64,000 bases of DNA, taken from assembly GCA_900095095.1 (NCBI GenBank), contig FMBT01000336.1, forward strand, positions 210,001 to 274,000, in the 5' to 3' direction. The position numbers and the translations under genes were made by a program. The notes under the pieces were generated by a model, which was not told where the DNA came from, did not search any database, and saw only the letters and a program-made list of their open reading frames with translations. The DNA is from Fragilariopsis cylindrus CCMP1102 (Eukaryota > Bacillariophyta > Bacillariophyceae > Bacillariales > Bacillariaceae). The first letter of the stretch is position 1; the number at the start of each line of letters is the position of its first letter. Positions 52,305-63,664 of the stretch are shown here, in pieces.

Positions 52305-53715
52305 TTAAATGCTGAACAGCATAAGGGATGCAGCAATGAATAACAATCCGAACAGGAAGGAGTATGTCACATGTTTCGGATTGGCAGCGTATTTGTGTGC
52401 GGTGGGTAATAATTCATCAATGGATATCACAGTCATCATACCAGAAACAAGTCCAAATAGAATACCATTGGCAGTACCCGAGATACCATCATATAAGATT
52501 AACCACACCACTAGAGCACCGATGGGTTCGGTCAGTCCCGATAAGGTACCCCACATGAAGGAATAAAATCGTCGTCCGGTGGCATAATACAGTGGCATCG
52601 CGACACATAACCCTTCTGGAACATTATGAACAGCAATACCGACGGCCAAGGCAATACCCACCGATGGTTCGGTAGTGTAGGCCAGGTATGTGACCATCCC
52701 CTCGGGAAAGTTATGAATAGCAATCGAGGCTGCCATTGCCCAACCCATATGTGATAATTCATTCCCCTCATCACTCACAACAGCCAATTCCGCTCCTGAG
52801 TCATCTTCTGTGGTCCGGCCTGTTTCAAGGCCTGTTTCTGCTTTGATGTCTTCGCTGCTTTCATCAGCAGCAGCATCAGCAACGACACCCTCTTCCTTTT
52901 CTTTTTCATCGGCACGTACTTTACTTTCGAAATCTTCCCGCATCTTATCAATAGCATTCGCATCATGTGGATGACAATGATCATGGGGAGTTTCGTTTGT
53001 TGTTGTACCACCAGAATGCTTTTTCGAATCCCATGCCAATAAATAATCCACAACCACATCCAGCGCCATCATTAAAAGACATCCACCAAAGAAGGACAAT
53101 GTAGCATAAATAAAAGCATCTCCATCTTCGAATCCATCTTCCGAGAAACTGAAATAAAAACAACACAACAAGAAATAAAAGAGATAGGATGTGTTAATAA
53201 ATAAGGCCTAAAGTTTTCAAAGGTAAAAAACAAAACTTATAAAAACAAATAAAAACTTACCCCACTACAGCCTTTTGATAGATATCCACTAAGGAAATGT
53301 AGACCATAATACCAGCCGCAAATCCTAACGATATCGCCAAAATACTTGGTTTCGCTAAGTTGGCAAGTACTGGAAAAAATACCACCGCTGTTATTTATTT
53401 ATTTCATTTTTGTTGGTCCGATTCAGGTTTAACGACGACGACGACGACGATGAAAAAGGGAAGGAAGAAGGAGGAATGTATGGATGTGCGTGAGAGAAGG
53501 GAGGGCGGGAGAGAGCGTAGTGATTATGATTTGGTTGTTGTACACAAGAACCTGAACGAGAATCATGAAATGAAATGGGACAACACCCATCAACAGTGAT
53601 AACAGTAGCAATAGCAAGACGATTGCGAAATGCGTAACTTACATGAACCGATCGCAGTACATGCACCGGCGGCGATAACCAATAGAAAGGCAGCTGTTTC
53701 TCTAGAAATAGCCAT
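52305..53715 (-). CDS. ZIP-family metal (zinc/iron) transporter
   Basis: Exons 53643-53715, 53261-53387 and 52305-53148, GT-AG introns, 347 residues. Eight membrane helices are expected. Helices 1-2 read ETAAFLLVIAAGACTAIGSS and VVFFPVLANLAKP, helix 3 FAAGIMVYISLVDIY. A cytosolic loop carries a His motif (HDHCHPHD) and acidic sequence (residues ~105-190). Metal-site helices 4 and 5 are AIHNFPEGMVTYLA and AVHNVPEGLCVAMPLYYATG. It belongs with the ZupT/ZIP11-type branch and should import zinc or iron into the cytosol from outside or from an organelle. The first 53-kb ORF start upstream of the third exon is intronic and was rejected. Confidence 0.92.
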
Positions 53716-53855
53716 GATGATCAAGAATAGTTAGTCTATGCTGATGTAATAGAGATTGATTACAACACAATTGAGGTGTACTGTAATTAGATGATGTGTA
53801 GTAAATTAAAAATTCTCTTTTTAATTTTGTGTGATGTACAACAAAGCATGGAACG

Positions 53856-54426
53856 GTAGGCCACAAAGAAGTATTCCTTGCATTTCAGTGGTACGCACAT
53901 CAGGCTAAACATGTTGTACTACTGAAATTTGAAATCTTGACACGAGATCTAGTCTTGAAGCAATCAGGCCAGCGAAGGAAGACAGATTAAATAAATGTAC
54001 TCGTACTTGTACACATCATGTATTATTATTTGTACTTGTATTTGTTCAAAGGCCTCTTGAATGGCCTATTTGATTTTAGTGCGATAATTGTAATCGTACT
54101 CGCGCTTAGTACTGTAGATGTTGTTACAGCTGTAGGAAATTAAAAAAAATCTATTCTAAATCGTAGGCCACAAGAAGGCGTATTCCTTGCACATGCCGGA
54201 ACTGAAAATGTAATCTTGACACGAGATTTAGTTCAAGGTACAGCGAAGGAAGACAGATTATACTTTATCAATGGTACAGATGCTGTATAAATGTAAGGAC
54301 ATGCGCCAGTAGAAATCATGACACCTCCCTTAGTCGCGCGGAAATACCGTTGTACAAAAAATGATGTGAAGTACTTGTACTTTGTACTTGTTCAAAGGCC
54401 TCTTTGAAAGGCCTCTTGGATTTTAG
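53856..54426 (+). repeat. Diverged direct duplication, two ~225-265-bp copies
   Basis: Copies 53856-54080 and 54163-54426 share GTAGGCCACAA, GTATTCCTTGCA, ATCTTGACACGAGAT, CAGCGAAGGAAGACAGATTA and TTGTTCAAAGGCCTCTT. A fragment of the end (GGCCTCTTT...CGCCTCTTGGATTTT) recurs at 58510-58537. Confidence 0.75.
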
Positions 54427-54434
54427 TAATATTT

Positions 54435-55090
54435 CTAATTATGGGCTCACTTACTGATAGCAATGAGAAGAAATCGAAATTTTGCACATTTAAGAAATGA
54501 GAAGAACCGGTAATTTTGCGAAAAAGAAGAATTTTAGGAATTTCCTATTTCTAGTTATGGGCTGACTATTGGATTATATTTTCGGAATAATGGACTTTCG
54601 AAGCATCTAACTAATAATAGTAAGAATGTGGACTAGGAAAATTCTGCGAAAAAAGAAGAAATATTGGGAATTCATATTTCTAGTTATGGGCTCACTGGAT
54701 ACATGTATGATTGTTAATGGACTTCGAAGCATCTCTAATAGTAAGTATGTGGACTAGGAAAATTCTGCGAAAAAAGAAGAAATTGGGAATTTGATATTTC
54801 TAGTTATGGGCTCACTGGATTGATTCATGTATGATTGTTAATGGACTTCGAAGCATCTCTAATAGTAAGAATGTGGACTAGGAAAATTCTGCGAAAAAAG
54901 AAGAGATTGGGAATTTAATATTTCTAGTTATGGGCTCACTGGATACATGTATGATTGTTAATGGACTTCGAAGCATCTCTAATAGTAAGTATGTGGACTA
55001 GGAAAATTCTGCGAAAAAAGAAGAAAGTGGGAATTTAATATTTCTAGTTATGGGCTCACTGGATTGATTCATGTACTTATGATTGTTCTG
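54435..55090 (+). repeat. Minisatellite, about six units of 116-129 bp
   Basis: The motif CTAGTTATGGGCTCACTGGA (or close variants) recurs at 54435, 54551, 54680, 54800, 54924 and 55044. Units share ATGGACTTCGAAGCATCT and GTGGACTAGGAAAATTCTGC; the last four are nearly identical, and the first two are diverged. Confidence 0.9.
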
Positions 55091-55521
55091 GGTGATCGAA
55101 GCGTGCTGATGCCGGTCGAAGCTGCTGTACTCGTTCATCATTTCGCTATTCGCATATCGTCGCCCTCATTCATCGTTTAGGAAAGAGAAAGTTACATAAG
55201 GCGCTGTGATCACTATCGATTTGTTCTTTGATGTCATGTTGCTGTTTGTTGTCGTGATTTTACGAGGAACAACACAACGAGGCTTCATAATGGAGAGGAA
55301 AGAAAGAAGGATGTGTCGCAATTCTTTTATTGCAAAGTTGAGAGATCATGTTAATGAGCTCATAACATCAACAATCGCAACAACGCGAAGACAATAAATA
55401 CAAAACATAACCAAACACAAACTCGACGATCAACCAATAAAGAAAGCGTAACTCAAATCTCAGACAACAACTACCAGACAACAATTTATTAGCAACACAT
55501 ACTCAAAACAAGAACAAAAGA

Positions 55522-56388
55522 ATGAATTATTCTACAGCCATCATCCTACTTCTGTCAACACAAATTACTACCTTCTCCCAAGCTGCACATTTTCGTGGCA
55601 CGGCAATAGTGACCTCTGACACCGACTTTGATACACAGCGCCAAGAGCTTTTACAATATTATCCTCATGCCACGGTCAGTAACATTAAACTCATCAACAA
55701 ATGTACAGAAGATGTAACGGTAGACGGGTGGCCAAGTATCGGGGCTAATGGAGGAACATTCAGTCCATCAGGACCAATGGTCCCAACAAACCCCTTTTCC
55801 CAAGCTGGCACACGTCTTAGTTACTGGTATACTTCGGCAGAGGATAGTACGTACTCTGTCATTGAACTTAATCTGAGTAAGGCGGAACGTGGTAGCTACT
55901 TTGGTCCCAATACAGAGATTGGTCATATCAGCTTCAGCGATTACGATGGATTTTCCATCGCCTCTCAACTCAAGGCAATGAACAGGGATGGTTCACCAGC
56001 TTGTCTCGATTCAGGGATGAAGACGACTTATCTTCCTCCAACGAAACAAGTTGATGGTACCTTTGCCTGTCCTTACAGTCTCAAGCCGATTCATAATAGT
56101 CTGTGTGCATCAAGCGACTATAAGAAAACCAACCAAGTAATCAAAGATCACAGTTGGGCTTGGAACCCTGACTACTCATGGACCAAGGATTATTTCACAA
56201 GCGAGCAAACTCGGCCTAACGGAGGGAACACGGCAGCCGTAAATTACTGGTGTGAGGATCGTGTGTGTGAGAATCTCCCCACTTATCCTCAGCCAGTCGG
56301 AGCGCTCATTTATTGTTTCAGTGATATTATTGATACTGTTGAGATTACGTTCTGTCCATCTAATGAGGGAAGTTTCTTTGAAAACTAG
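55522..56388 (+). CDS. Secreted thaumatin-like protein (tentative)
   Basis: Intronless, 288 residues. Signal peptide MNYSTAIILLLSTQITTFSQ followed by AAHFRG. A mature beta-rich domain starts VSNIKLINKCTEDVTVDGWP, close to the thaumatin N-terminal strand pattern (NxC...VW.G), and contains GHISFSDYDGFSIASQLKAM, like the DVSLVDGFN strand of thaumatin-like proteins, plus at least eight Cys (CLDSGMK, FACPYS, SLCASSD, WCEDRVCENL, IYCFSD, TFCPSN) that could pair as disulfides. Thaumatin-like proteins bind glucans or act in stress responses. The fold call is by pattern only. Confidence 0.7.
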   Translation: MNYSTAIILLLSTQITTFSQAAHFRGTAIVTSDTDFDTQRQELLQYYPHATVSNIKLINKCTEDVTVDGWPSIGANGGTFSPSGPMVPTNPFSQAGTRLSYWYTSAEDSTYSVIELNLSKAERGSYFGPNTEIGHISFSDYDGFSIASQLKAMNRDGSPACLDSGMKTTYLPPTKQVDGTFACPYSLKPIHNSLCASSDYKKTNQVIKDHSWAWNPDYSWTKDYFTSEQTRPNGGNTAAVNYWCEDRVCENLPTYPQPVGALIYCFSDIIDTVEITFCPSNEGSFFEN

Positions 56389-56659
56389 AGACCAGCAGAG
56401 ATGATCTATACTGATGGAGCAGTAATAAGGATTACCAAAACAAAAAAAAACCAAAAAAGAAAATAAAAAGTAAAAAAATTGAGCCTAAAGTGGGATCCAG
56501 ACAAGAAAAAAAACCAAAAAGTTGATGAAAGAGTTAGAATGATGACTGCCCTCGCTATTTAATAGTAACACTATATAGATTCTGCTGTTTTATTACAAAT
56601 ATATTTCTTTCCACCCAATAATACATTATAATCCCATCCTTCTAGATAGATACCTAGAT

Positions 56660-57962
56660 AATTAATTGGTATATTCTTATTTGGTATGAATCTGTTGAGG
56701 TATGTGACTAATGAATACATTGTTACATTGACACATGCATTTGCATTGATGGGGTGGTTGCAATCAGAGTTGCTAATGCCAATGTTTTCTACACCAGCTC
56801 TGGCCCTGATATGTCAATATATGCTCTGGATACTTGTCTTTTGTTTTAGCATCCCACCAATTATATACAAATGCAATGATACGATCATCAAACACAACGT
56901 TGTCTGATCTTGCAGTATATGAAGGAGGTATATCAGCAATCCTTTGGCCCTCAATACATTTTTCTGATGAACCAATGAATTATTCCTTCTTCAATGAGTA
57001 TGGTTCAATCTCATTCGTTGTATTATTATACCGCAATACCAAATCAACAATATCCATAACTACTTGGTTCAATATAAGATCCATCAGGAATAGGCAACCC
57101 TACATTCTGTCTACCATAGTAAGTAAACATATCCTAAAGCAGAATTAACCCCAAATAATGCAACACCCGAAAAGTATTTGCCATTTCATACCTTTATACC
57201 ATGTGTAGGATAATATAACATTGGATGCAATAATATACCAGCAACTGTAGTCAAATTATCACTCATTATTGTTTGCATAGATTGTGTCATACCATCTAAT
57301 CCATATAAATGTTCCATGATTGGTCCATACAGATTTTTTGGTGCAATATAGCCTACTGATGCGCCAATGCCTAATCCACAGATATATGGTGTTTGTAATG
57401 TCTTGTTACTATTGTTGTTGTTTGGTTCACCACATGCTAAATCAACTATACCATATAAACTACCAGCAACAACAGCATTACCAAGTGCAAATGGCACCAT
57501 GATTGAAGCTACACTCCCATGATGCAACGTAGGTAGTATCGTCCATGTAGTAAATGATAATACAGTTCCCCATTGACCTACCATAGCTTGACGCATATGC
57601 TCATTGGGGATTGTAATACAAAGTACCAAGTATAAAAACCCAAGTGCAGGAAATGATGGTGTTGCCAATGCTGTTGTTGATGATACTAATGATATACGAA
57701 TTGGTAGTGGTGGTTGATGGCGGTGTTTGATTATATTGGTATTAGTAGTAGAGGTAACATTATCGTGTGTTGGGTTCTTTGTAGATTGGAAAAGTGGATA
57801 TGAATGAGATATACAACGATGACGATGTATAGAAGTAGGTTTGCCTATAATAAGACGTGATAGTCTATGTTGATGACAACTTTGATTGATATTGATCGTC
57901 CATTTCTTTGAAGCAAATGTTTGAGTACTACTACACCATAATGTAATTATTGAGAATGACAT
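56660..57962 (-). pseudogene. Polytopic membrane protein gene with decayed 3' half
   Basis: ATG 57962 opens 258 codons to a TGA at about 57186. The N-terminus is basic and Ser/His/Thr-rich, possibly an organelle signal. Hydrophobic helices include ALGFLYLVLCITI, SIMVPFALGNAVVAGSLYGI and YICGLGIGASVGYIAPKNLY. After the stop, clearly coding-like sequence continues downstream in shifted frames to about 56660: NGKYFSGVALFGVNSALGYV, GRQNVGLPIPDGSYIEP, CIEGQRIADIPPSYTARSDN and FVYNWWDAKTKDKYPEHI, separated by about four or five stops or frameshifts. The original protein was therefore some 430 residues; the current ORF may still make a shortened product. Family unknown. Confidence 0.65.
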
Positions 57963-58953
57963 AATAATTTAGAGAATCTTTAAAATCAGCAACTCTCTCT
58001 CTTCGGTCCATATATACCTATGGCCATCATCGGCACATCTAGCTTGCTTGCTCACACCTCCTTGTACCCAACAAACATACATATTTCATTTCACTCAGGT
58101 CAGGTCACAGGTCCTCTACCAAGTGAAATAAGGGCTGCTCTAATTGGAACCGGTACTCAGAAATAGTGAGAGCTATGTATGATTCCCTGAGGATAAGGGG
58201 ACAAATCGCCCCCCTAGCCTATATTATATACACTATGGTAATACATGTAAAATAATATGTAGTCCTAAGTACCTTTCTGATTTCCAGAGGCTCAGCCCTC
58301 AGTCTCAAACTTTTTACCATGACGCATCTCGTCCCCTATCTTCTACTACGCTTGCTCCATTACTACAATGATTGGTATGTGCTTGCTTCAGTCGTGCTTT
58401 ACGCACTTTCAAAACCAAGAAATCTCGCGGCACCCTTTCGGGGTTTGAGAGAAACTATAGATAAAGGAATCCTTTTTTTTCATTTTTCTGCTTGATGTAA
58501 GATTCCAAGGGCCTCTTTCAAACGCCTCTTGGATTTTCTTAAGTGAGAAGTACAATTATTATGTTTAGGATGGATGGTTGTTATCGACGCGCATAGCAAA
58601 TGTGTATCACGTGATAGGAGGATTTTGGTCTGTCAGTCGTCCGCGTAAAAATCATGTCAAAATTTCAAATATTATTTTTCTCGCGTTCATGTTTGGTCAT
58701 GACTTAATTTCGTGGGACTCAAAACTAAACTCACTGTGAAAAACAAGTCCATCATTCGATGAAAATTTTCAATCAAAAATGATTATATATATTACGCGTG
58801 TATTCAACAGAAACAGTTAGTATATTCCTACTCCTGGACCAAATTTTGTCTAGAAAATATATCTAAATTTTAATTTGGAATGAATAGTTTGTAAGTTGCA
58901 TGCCGTTGAAAGTACTATAATTTTACTAGTAATGTCAAGTAAATTGTGAAATC
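57963..58953. other. Intergenic, no supported gene
   Basis: About 1 kb, AT-rich, with a short GGCCTCTTT...CGCCTCTTGGATTTT fragment at 58510-58537 related to the 54-kb duplication. Confidence 0.5.
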
Positions 58954-60002
58954 TCAATTAAAATTCGATCCGTAATAGTCTTCGAACACACTTTGGGCGA
59001 TTTCTGTGTGACTGGTCTTAAAGATTGGTACATAGCACCGAGCCATTTCCAGTGAGTTTTTGTTAATCTTGACGTTCGATTGAATACGAATTCTCGAAGC
59101 TTTCGCGACGTCAAACGATTGCACACGGAGGCTTGGTTCCACTTTTTGAATCTCTGCAATAGAGACTCGGTGAGAAGTACAATCATTTGATTCCTGGCTG
59201 GACGTCGCTTCACGGCTCACAATGACGAAATATCTTGCCTGGTATCGAGCTGGGTTTTTATGAAACTTTCGAAAGGAGCCACCATTAAACGAATTGTACT
59301 TGAGCTTCTTTTCAAATGTAGCGTCCGACGACACTGATTTGATCTCGTACGATGCCATACAATTCTTACACACGACATCTGCCCAGGATGAAGAGGAATC
59401 AAAGCCACCATTCCAGTACAACTGATGACGGCACCCGCACGATCTGCATGGCATTTGGTCTATCATATGCCGGGCAACCAATGCCTCGTAGACATGGCCC
59501 CCTACACTAGGGGGAAATTTCCATGATTTGCGATACCAATCCTCGGCTGAGTATGCAGTTACGTCAAACGTTTTAACGGATCGAGCTGATTTGGCGTGTA
59601 TTTTTTTGCCGCATTCTATTGACAAAGAATAGTCTTTCCTGTTCTTCTATCGAAGCGATGGTAGAAGGGTTTGTACGAGTTGAACTCTATCGAGTCATTC
59701 GTATCAAAAAATATCTCATCGTTCGAACTTTCCAATTCATTACGAAGAACTTGGCGAACTGCTTCTGTGATGTCTTTTGATAGCACTCCATCATTGGCAG
59801 ATATATGATTGATAGAGATGGGTGCGCCAGAATCTGGCTTCGAGTTTTCAACAGCTTCTTCCACGGCTTCGTCCCCAAATGCATTATGTTCCTCGTTGTA
59901 GGTCGGGTCGAAACCCCATTCCTTCAAGTTCTTGATAATCCCCTCACGCACATCGCTCTCGGACACAGGGATTTGGTTGGTGATGCTACTTCTTTCCGAC
60001 AT
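58954..60002 (-). pseudogene. Zinc-ribbon/PD-(D/E)XK-like candidate nuclease, frame-broken
   Basis: ATG 60002 opens an acidic 128-codon frame (MSERSSITNQIPVSESDVRE) that stops at 59616; the next frame runs to 58954 and has no ATG near its start. Reading is continuous apart from one base near 59632 (AAAG), so this appears to be one gene of about 350 residues with a frameshift. The second part has GGHVYEALVARHMI (helix with Glu), two CxxC pairs (CRSC, CKNC) enclosing NGGFDSSSSWADVV, then ASYEIKS. Glu, Asp and ExK in that order suit a PD-(D/E)XK nuclease core with an inserted zinc ribbon. The assignment is tentative and no partner is evident. Confidence 0.5.
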
Positions 60003-60847
60003 GGCGATAAAAAGTACTGTGTAGTATTATCGGATTTGATATTTGCTTTGAATGCAAAAAGAGACAAATAACTTGTGTATGAGAGGATCCGCTGTGTTGA
60101 TCTGCGTTGATCGACCTACCGACCTTATCCCAAAACAAACAGTTGTTTCGGGTCTCGTGATGGAGTCGGCCACGCAAGTGGCGATTCTTCGCCCACATCA
60201 AGTTTTCATTGGCCGGGAGACGAAAAAAAGAAAATTTCAAACCCCCCGTTGGAATAGTACTACTATATTGTGACTGTTTCCAAATAATGATACCGATTGA
60301 TTGAGATCGGTTCATTTATTCATTTCGGCTTGGAGATGAACCTGAGTGAGTGAGTCGACCACGCGTGTTTCTCCAAACTAGGTTTTTACGTGTAAATACT
60401 TTGAATGAATCGGAGACTTGCGTCATGTCTCCTCCAAACTCTCCCCACCGCAAGGTGAAGCTATTATAAGCTTCTACAACGCTCTGCTAGAATGTTTTCT
60501 ATCTTCTACTGCTATTAGTAATGCTGTATCCCTTATTATCATTATTCGTTTAAGAAGAAAAGAAGATTAACTTCAGACTTAGGTTACACTATACTACTCT
60601 TTCATTCTTTAGAGGAAAAAGTACTATATCTTGATTACAATTAAATGCGATAATAATAAATAGAGATGTTTACAGCATTTTCTTTCATTTACGCATAGAT
60701 CACTTCTTATGTAAGGTGAAATTAGTTGTGTTTCAAACAAAGAACAAGTGATCCATAATTGCACTCTACCGCAAAAAGGTCTGGGGGTGGGATCAAATAA
60801 TTATGGTACCATATATTGTACTATACTATTTGTATTATTATGTTACG
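60003..60847. other. Intergenic, no supported gene
   Basis: About 850 bp. Minus-strand 109-codon and plus-strand 73-codon ORFs here lack domains. No repeat of note. Confidence 0.45.
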
Positions 60848-61261
60848 TTAGGGAAGCAACAGAGCTACCAGAGAAAGTCCTCCCAGCAGTATGTTGCCTT
60901 TCGCACCCGATAAGCATCCAGCATCGTACTTGCACCATGTTTCCACGGTATGAGTGATCACAATCAGGAATGCTAGCGGCGACCACGTCACGTGCAACGC
61001 TTCGGGCGATTCGAAATCCGCACAGCGACTGCTCCAAAAACCAGTCGGCACGTCCGTGACAAAGAGACAAGTGACACCCACGAACGCTACCCACAGACCG
61101 GTAATACGCCAAATCATGATATCAAACTTAGTCTTCCTAGTAGCTGCTGTGCGACCCTCGATTTTCGAAATGATGGTTAGGTGACGAAAGAAAAGGAACG
61201 GACTCCAGAGAAGCATCAGGATGCCGTTAATAGCAATTGCAGGGCGAAGGAACGAGGACAT
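60848..61261 (-). CDS. Small polytopic membrane protein, 137 residues
   Basis: ATG 61261, stop at 60848, intronless. Four hydrophobic segments: AIAINGILMLLWSPFLFF, IMIWRITGLWVAFVGVTCLF, HVTWSPLAFLIVITHTVET and NILLGGLSLVALLLP. A basic loop (KIEGRTAATRKTKFD) joins the first two and Cys occur in the second loop (CADFE). No family is recognised. Length and hydrophobic periodicity support a real gene, for example a four-helix integral membrane protein. Confidence 0.62.
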   Translation of the reverse strand: MSSFLRPAIAINGILMLLWSPFLFFRHLTIISKIEGRTAATRKTKFDIMIWRITGLWVAFVGVTCLFVTDVPTGFWSSRCADFESPEALHVTWSPLAFLIVITHTVETWCKYDAGCLSGAKGNILLGGLSLVALLLP

Positions 61262-61675
61262 TATTACTGAGAATATTTTTATATAGTGGACGACAGCAAT
61301 AGTTATGCAATTTGTGGCAATTAATGGCCCTGGTGCTATTACTCTTTGCCTTTCTCTCTCTCTCTCTCTCTCTGTATTGTACGATGGATATCTTTCTCTC
61401 CTTCTCTTTATTCTTGGATATGAAATAAGAAATTACAATTCTTGCTCACACGAATAGAATAGATTTTTTTTATCTATGCCCCTTTATTGAAGATCTCTTA
61501 TTTTTTCATCTGTTTTGATTTGAGCACAATACGGTAAGTTACGGTAATTCAAGAAGCTTTTCGACTTCGAAGCTTGGACCAGCATGAGAAATAACGAGAG
61601 AGGCAACATCAAAAGACAGCATAGTCCTATACCCTATACTAATACCGTATCAACACAAGTGTTTATACTACTATA
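61262..61675. other. Divergent promoter region with TC microsatellite
   Basis: Contains a (TC)n run at about 61351-61373; no gene seen. Confidence 0.6.
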
Positions 61676-63541
61676 ATGTTAGATCCAACCGTTGTTGCTG
61701 CCTGTGATCTGGCGGTAAATTTCGTGTTTGGTCCGACAGCCACATACCGACCGATTGGTTCGGCAGCCGATACTGCCTTTTCAGGATCAGCGGTCATCGA
61801 ACTTGAGGTTCTTGTTGTGATACCAAAAACAAAAACGACGAAACCGACGACGACGACGATGACTAACGGTAAGAATAATGCTCATAATACAAATACAACA
61901 CGTGTTGTTTTGAAGCATAGTGCTGTTCGAACCTTATCAAAATCTTTTGTCACTACTAGTACTTCCGAAGAAGAGGGTGATACTATAAAATCAAGTAAGA
62001 AATATGCAGCAGCACTGAAGGTCGATCAAAGTAGTCGTAATGAATACGCTTTTCTACAATCGTACTCGGAGAAGTTATTACAATTACCTCCTAATACTAT
62101 CGACAACGACGGCATCAGCAGTAGCAATAAAAATAAAAATAAAAATGACGATGACGAGGAAGAAGAAATCAAACTAATACAAACTAAAACAAGGATACCA
62201 CGAACTTTATATGCGAGGAATCATCCCACTGAGGGAATTACATTGCTGTTAGAATCATTGTCGTCTTTTGGTGGTTGTGGTGATGATAATGATAATGATA
62301 ATGATAATGATAATGATAAGGATAATGACGACCACAGCAATCGTCATCACAGCAGGGATAACAATGCCGATAACAACGACGAGATGACGACGCCGACGAC
62401 GACGACCAGTAGTAGTACCAGTAGTGGTGGTCGCGTGACTGTAATCCCTCTCGGACCAAAACTGAATGCCACCCTGGAATGGCTTGCAAATTTTCATGCA
62501 AATTTTTTACCACGATCCTTAAATCCAAATACCTTTTTGAACGATGACAATGACAATAGTGATAGTGATTTTGCGGCAACAAAAGAAGTGAAAGAAAAAG
62601 AGGAAAAAGAAGAAGAAGAAGAAGAAAAGAAGTTATCATCCTTACTGTGGTCCATCGGGACGCATCTTTCACTTGAAAAACGATCACCAATAGAACTTCA
62701 ACAACTTCCTAGAGATCTAACAGAATTTGTGGAACGATTTCAAAATATTGATAATGATCATGATAATGAGAATGATTGTTGCTGTAGCTATTTCCAAACA
62801 CTACAAGCAAAACAACAGGGTCAACGAATACAAGATGTGGCAATGGATGTTGCTCACTATTTACATCCGGATAACAATCCCGCACACAAGACAATAGTTC
62901 ATGGTGATTACAAACAAGGGAATATGTTCTTTGCTGCTACTGCTACTAATAATAATAACACGACTGCTGTCACTACCACTGCCACCTCTTCTTCCAGCAG
63001 AAATAATGGTGATAAAGAGATTGACATTGACATTGATGCCGCCCATCAGCATCAGGAAAAAATTGCTGTCTTTGATTGGCAATGGACTGGACCAGGATTA
63101 GGTGCCACCGATCTTGTGTATCTTTGTGTGATGGCAGTTTCCGATGAGGCCTTGGTCGATTACGAAACGACTATACTACGACCGTATCACAACTATTTAA
63201 TCCAAGCGTTAACTAACGTTACAAGGACTAATAATAATAAAAACAAGAACGTCGGCGATGGCACTACTACCACCACCACCACCAACTACGATGAATTATA
63301 CCCATACAATCATTTAATCAATGAATTTAAAATTGCGATGATTGATATACAACGATGGATGGGTGGATCTCGATATAAATCAATGACAGTAGAAACTGTC
63401 CAAAAAGCGAAAGAAAATATCGATATCAATCATGGTATATTCCGTCGATCGATGACACGAATTGTTTGGATATTCAAGATAGTGGATTTAGCATTAGATG
63501 ATATAGAATCTGGACGAATACAATTGCTTAAACATAAATAG
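61676..63541 (+). CDS. APH/choline-kinase-like phosphotransferase
   Basis: Intronless, 621 residues, much longer than the usual 300-400 because of low-complexity inserts (Thr-rich near 55-75, Asn/Asp near 140-160 and 200-225, Glu-rich near 300-315, Asn/Thr near 420-440). The N-lobe has TLSKSFVTT and KYAAALKVDQSSRNEYAFLQ (candidate ATP-site Lys). The C-lobe has the catalytic loop IVHGDYKQGNMFF near 408-420 and the metal motif VFDWQWTGPGLGATDLVYL near 464. These are the signatures of aminoglycoside/choline/methylthioribose-type small-molecule kinases. Substrate unknown; no signal peptide. In-frame GATAAT repeats (62276-62322) encode an Asp/Asn tract. Confidence 0.82.
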   Translation: MLDPTVVAACDLAVNFVFGPTATYRPIGSAADTAFSGSAVIELEVLVVIPKTKTTKPTTTTMTNGKNNAHNTNTTRVVLKHSAVRTLSKSFVTTSTSEEEGDTIKSSKKYAAALKVDQSSRNEYAFLQSYSEKLLQLPPNTIDNDGISSSNKNKNKNDDDEEEEIKLIQTKTRIPRTLYARNHPTEGITLLLESLSSFGGCGDDNDNDNDNDNDKDNDDHSNRHHSRDNNADNNDEMTTPTTTTSSSTSSGGRVTVIPLGPKLNATLEWLANFHANFLPRSLNPNTFLNDDNDNSDSDFAATKEVKEKEEKEEEEEEKKLSSLLWSIGTHLSLEKRSPIELQQLPRDLTEFVERFQNIDNDHDNENDCCCSYFQTLQAKQQGQRIQDVAMDVAHYLHPDNNPAHKTIVHGDYKQGNMFFAATATNNNNTTAVTTTATSSSSRNNGDKEIDIDIDAAHQHQEKIAVFDWQWTGPGLGATDLVYLCVMAVSDEALVDYETTILRPYHNYLIQALTNVTRTNNNKNKNVGDGTTTTTTTNYDELYPYNHLINEFKIAMIDIQRWMGGSRYKSMTVETVQKAKENIDINHGIFRRSMTRIVWIFKIVDLALDDIESGRIQLLKHK

Positions 63542-63664
63542 TAAGAAAATAGGGCAAACTATTATCCTTTAATGGATTATTTATTTGATAGATTTTTTAT
63601 TGCATTTATTTATATACTACGGTAGTTAGTACAAATTTGATAATATGTAATACTGTACTTTCCT

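Larger units (their letters stand above)
53716..55521. other. Repeat-dominated intergenic region
   Basis: Mostly a diverged duplication (53856-54426) and a six-copy minisatellite (54435-55090). A 63-codon frame at 55206-55397 has no support. Confidence 0.65.

Noticed and set aside
59616-59660. Intron joining the two frames of the candidate nuclease
   Set aside because: The only possible donor (CTC|GTACAA) with the AATAG acceptor gives the wrong phase; a one-base shift explains the join better.
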